Assembly: GCA_019055375.1 (NCBI GenBank) | Contig: JAHQIW010007201.1 | Location: 124,001-188,000, forward strand | Length of the DNA stretch: 64,000 bases | From: Parelaphostrongylus tenuis | Taxonomy: Eukaryota > Nematoda > Chromadorea > Rhabditida > Metastrongylidae | Direction: 5' to 3' | Shown: one piece after another, positions 61,737 to 64,000 of the stretch | Numbering within the stretch: position 1 is the stretch's first letter | How the letters are laid out: each line of letters opens with the position of its first letter | Position numbers and translations under genes: made by a program | The notes under the pieces: model-generated | Databases searched by the model: none | What the model was told of the DNA's origin: nothing | The model's input: only the letters and a program-made list of their open reading frames with translations

Positions 61737-62054
61737 ATGGTATTGTGCGTTCTCTGCGGGAGTGAATACCCAGACGGTGGCGACTCGAGGGTGATCCACG
61801 AGGTAAGGAAATCCCAGGATCCGCCCATATTTCTTTTGATCTTTCATCTTTTCCAAAAAAAAGCTAGCAGACGGTTTTAGAGAGTTTTTTTTAGTCGGGA
61901 AAACGTCATCAGAAGGCCGTCGAACGTCATTCTCAAGCAGTTGAGCTGACGAAGAAGTCCGTGTTCGTGGCGTTGATCTCCAAGGCGAACGGCTGCGACG
62001 GTGACAACCACGTCCTCGACGAACGTGGACGCCATAGCGAACGCCTTCCAGACG
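61737..62054 (+). CDS. 5' exons of a U1/matrin-type zinc-finger protein
   Basis: Exon 1, 61737-61802: MVLCVLCGSEYPDGGDSRV then IHE, donor GTAAGG. Exon 2, 61895-62054 (acceptor TTTTTTTTAG, donor GTTAGT, phase 1): SGKRHQKAVERHSQAVEL, TKKSVFVALISKANGC, DNHVLDERGRHSERLP. The splice creates C-x2-C-x13-H-x5-H, the spacing of U1-type (matrin-like) zinc fingers that bind RNA. CATCTGGGCAG about 20 nt before the ATG may be a trans-splice acceptor. Later exons were not found; the next 1.3 kb is repeats. An in-frame alternative acceptor (CATCAG) would lose HESGKRH and break the finger, so it is rejected. Ortholog not identified. Confidence 0.65.
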
Positions 62055-62081
62055 GTTAGTTGTCTCAGATTTCTTTTGTTC

Positions 62082-62370
62082 GCATGTGGCGCAGTGGTTA
62101 GAGGTGCTCTGCGTCGCACACGTGGTCAATGGTTCGATCTCGCGCTCATGGCTCACCACGCCATCCATCCCTCCGGGGTCGGTAAATTGGTGCCAGACAG
62201 GTCTCAGACTTGTCTGGGAGGATAAACAGCACTGACTCGGTTTAGCGGGAGGCCACCGCGAGTCATTGTAAAGGTCAGATATGCATTCATTCACTTCAAA
62301 CAAGGTTAGAAATTGAAGTCGAATGCATGGCGCATCCCTCAGGGAATGATCAACGCCTAGAGCATTTATC
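62082..62370 (+). mobile_element. tRNA-derived SINE (family 1) in intron 2
   Basis: Head CGCATGTGGCGCAGTGGTTA with B box GGTTCGATCTC, body in family order, eroded tail GAGCATTTATC. It starts 27 bp after the second donor of the zinc-finger gene, on its sense strand. Confidence 0.8.
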
Positions 62371-62510
62371 GGTGAAAGGAACGGCTCATTTACGATCCTA
62401 TTCGATTTGTTCTCGTCGTATCAAAAATGTTCCACTTTAGCCCGCGTAGAAGTTGAGTTCCTGAGCTCGCTAGTACTTTGAAAGCAACTTTGGTTCTTCT
62501 CCGTTTATCC

Positions 62511-63371
62511 GGAAGCAAATGAAGATCCGATTCATTCACTGGACAGGAACTCTTCATAGGAGTGTTAGTGATCATTCGAAAGCTTGAATCTCTGGCTAGA
62601 GCCCCACGTGGTCGGTTTTCCGAAACACCATTTTATAACGCTGTAAAATCCGAAAATAAAATTATGTTTCGCACGACGTTTTCATTTTCTTATTTCGCTT
62701 ATTTTTCGCTAGATAAAAGCTCCTTCCTCGAAAGTGCTAGTGCTCATTCTATAGCCACAAGTTTCGAAGGACTCAAAAATGTGTTTGCTATTTGGAAAAG
62801 CTCTTTTGATGCGCTGTAGGAGAAAGAAAAAAGATTTGTGCTTTAAACCTCGCCCGACAGAGCTCTTTTTTAGACTATAAGTAGTCAATTCTGATATCGT
62901 AAGTTCCACTCAGTTCCAACGTTGTGCTTATTCCCTGAAAATACCGTTTAGCAGGGAAAATCGATTGAATTTTACATTTCGACGACCTTGTTTACAGGTC
63001 ACTTCACGGGGCGGAGGGCGGGCTGGGGCGGGGCGATCGATTGCGTTTGAAATATTCTTATTCAATTAGTAGTTTTTCAGCACATCGACATGAAGTTCAG
63101 ATGGAAGCGTATGATTCTGATGCTACGAAAATTTCTCTACCCATTGATATGCTTTTGGGCTTCCAGCGATTCATAGGCGTATAGAAATGAAGGCGCATGG
63201 CGGTAATGAAGCATATTTTTTCCTGGATGCTACACCGTTATAAAAGGGTGTTTCCAAAAATCCGGCGACGTCGGTCTGTAGCCTGATGTCTCAGCTTTCG
63301 AATGGTTACTAACACTCCTATGAAAAGTTCCTCTCCAGCGAATGAAATCGGTTTTTCATTTGTTCCCTTCC
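62511..63371. mobile_element. Long-TIR element, family K
   Basis: Left GGAAGCAAATGAAGATCCGA, CACTGGACAGGAACTCTTC, TAGGAGTGTTAGTGATC. Right GGTTACTAACACTCCTATG, AAAAGTTCCTCTCCAGCG, CATTTGTTCCCTTCC. About 860 bp, no transposase; the interior includes a G-quadruplex-like tract. Confidence 0.7.
63008..63033 (+). other. G-quadruplex-like motif
   Basis: Five G-runs of 3-4 separated by loops of 1-4 nt (GGGGCGGAGGG, then GGG, GGGG, GGGG), standing out in an AT-rich window. It lies inside the family K element. Confidence 0.6.
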
Positions 63372-63628
63372 AATCAGAAAGAACCCTGACTTTGTATTTT
63401 CGGCATAATCGACCAGTGATCATTTCTTTCGTGATTTGACCCTTTCTTGACCGCGAGCCCATCTCCCTCCTCTGCGCCTCTAACTCCGAGCGTAGGAGCG
63501 CTGGGCGGCTTTTCATGCCTCCGTCCATCGGATCGGGAATCGTGGCCTGTCTCACTCCCTCTCTGTATGAACAAGCTAAGTAGAAGTGGAGAGGCGTCTT
63601 CGGGGCTTACTGAAACTGTAGTAACTAG

Positions 63629-63832
63629 GTAGATCACATAGGTCTGAATTCTCATTCCAGACTAAATTACATCAAGAATTGCCACATCGTCATACAAATC
63701 GAGAGAAAATTGGATACGCTTTGTTACGCCATGAATCTATCTTTCGTATTTGTGCCATTTTCTCGCTAGATTGATAATGTGGTAGTTTCCAACGTCAATT
63801 AAGTTTAGGTGAGAGTTCAAATCTATGTGATC
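63629..63832. mobile_element. Short inverted-repeat element (MITE-like)
   Basis: GTAGATCACATAGGTCTGAA with TTCTCA at the left, complement of CAGATCACATAGATTTGAAC with TCTCAC at the right. About 200 bp, no coding potential. Confidence 0.6.
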
Positions 63833-64000
63833 TGTCTGTTTACTCTCAGTTCAATACGCCTCTTAAAACTTCCTTGTACTTCATCCAGTTCATACAGACA
63901 GAAGTGAGACAGACAGTGATTCCCGACCCAATAGAACAGCAGCTCGGAGAGCCGTCCAGCGTTCCAAGCTCTGGGGCTAGATATGCAGGGTCGTGCTCTA

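Noticed and set aside
61413..61880. 155-codon plus-strand frame, Lys/Glu/Arg-rich
   Set aside because: The charged run is the translation of the polypurine tract, and the frame differs from the spliced zinc-finger gene that starts at 61737.
61302..62303. Longest open frame in the window (333 codons, minus strand)
   Set aside because: It runs antisense through a SINE, the opposite strand of a spliced zinc-finger gene and a polypyrimidine tract. Its composition follows those features and it has no motif.
1..64000. CRISPR array, rRNA, operon promoters, bacterial features
   Set aside because: No regularly spaced direct repeats or rRNA signatures are present; spliced exons and eukaryotic transposons show this is nuclear DNA.

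Overview
The window is gene-poor, intron-rich and repeat-rich nematode nuclear DNA. It is AT-rich, exons have GT-AG boundaries with TTTCAG-type acceptors, a few introns are very short (56 and 84 nt) among many of 1 kb or more, and there are RTE-type LINE, Tc1/mariner and tRNA-derived SINE copies. The RTE reverse transcriptase resembles copies common in hookworms and their strongylid relatives; that placement is inference. There is no bacterial operon, CRISPR array, rRNA or plainly functional tRNA. Almost every gene call below was built by hand from splice signals, reading phase and cysteine or zinc-finger spacing, not from long open frames.

Left third (about 0.4-20.5 kb, minus strand): one very large multi-exon gene, or two adjacent related ones, for a secreted cysteine-rich protein. 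The first exon (20374-20528) carries a signal peptide and an LDL-receptor class A-like module. Further exons form repeated cysteine modules of the nematode-specific T20D4.11-like/DUF19 kind, joined by Pro/Thr-rich linkers. Reading phase fits across most consecutive junctions between 13462 and 3866; three junctions are unresolved.

Middle (20.5-46 kb): mostly repeats and decayed transposons. It holds two Tc1/mariner copies with terminal inverted repeats (35.5-36.7 and 44.5-45.6 kb), several long-TIR non-autonomous elements and SINE copies. Three orphan minus-strand coding-like exons (26.3, 41.1 and 46.3-47.2 kb) could not be assigned to full genes.

Right third: a minus-strand gene (58.1 to 52.4 kb) encodes a protein with three C2H2 zinc fingers around a charged coiled coil; an RTE retrotransposon fragment sits in one of its introns. 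At 61.7 kb a plus-strand gene begins with a U1/matrin-type zinc finger and runs off the window or into repeats; a SINE lies 27 bp past its second donor site.

The most unusual structure is a palindrome at 60.9-61.2 kb made of two head-to-head tRNA-like SINE heads, each with the main cloverleaf stems. A second locus at 23.2-23.35 kb keeps the same arms but has lost both tRNA parts. At least four repeat families with tRNA-like (pol III) heads occur in the window.
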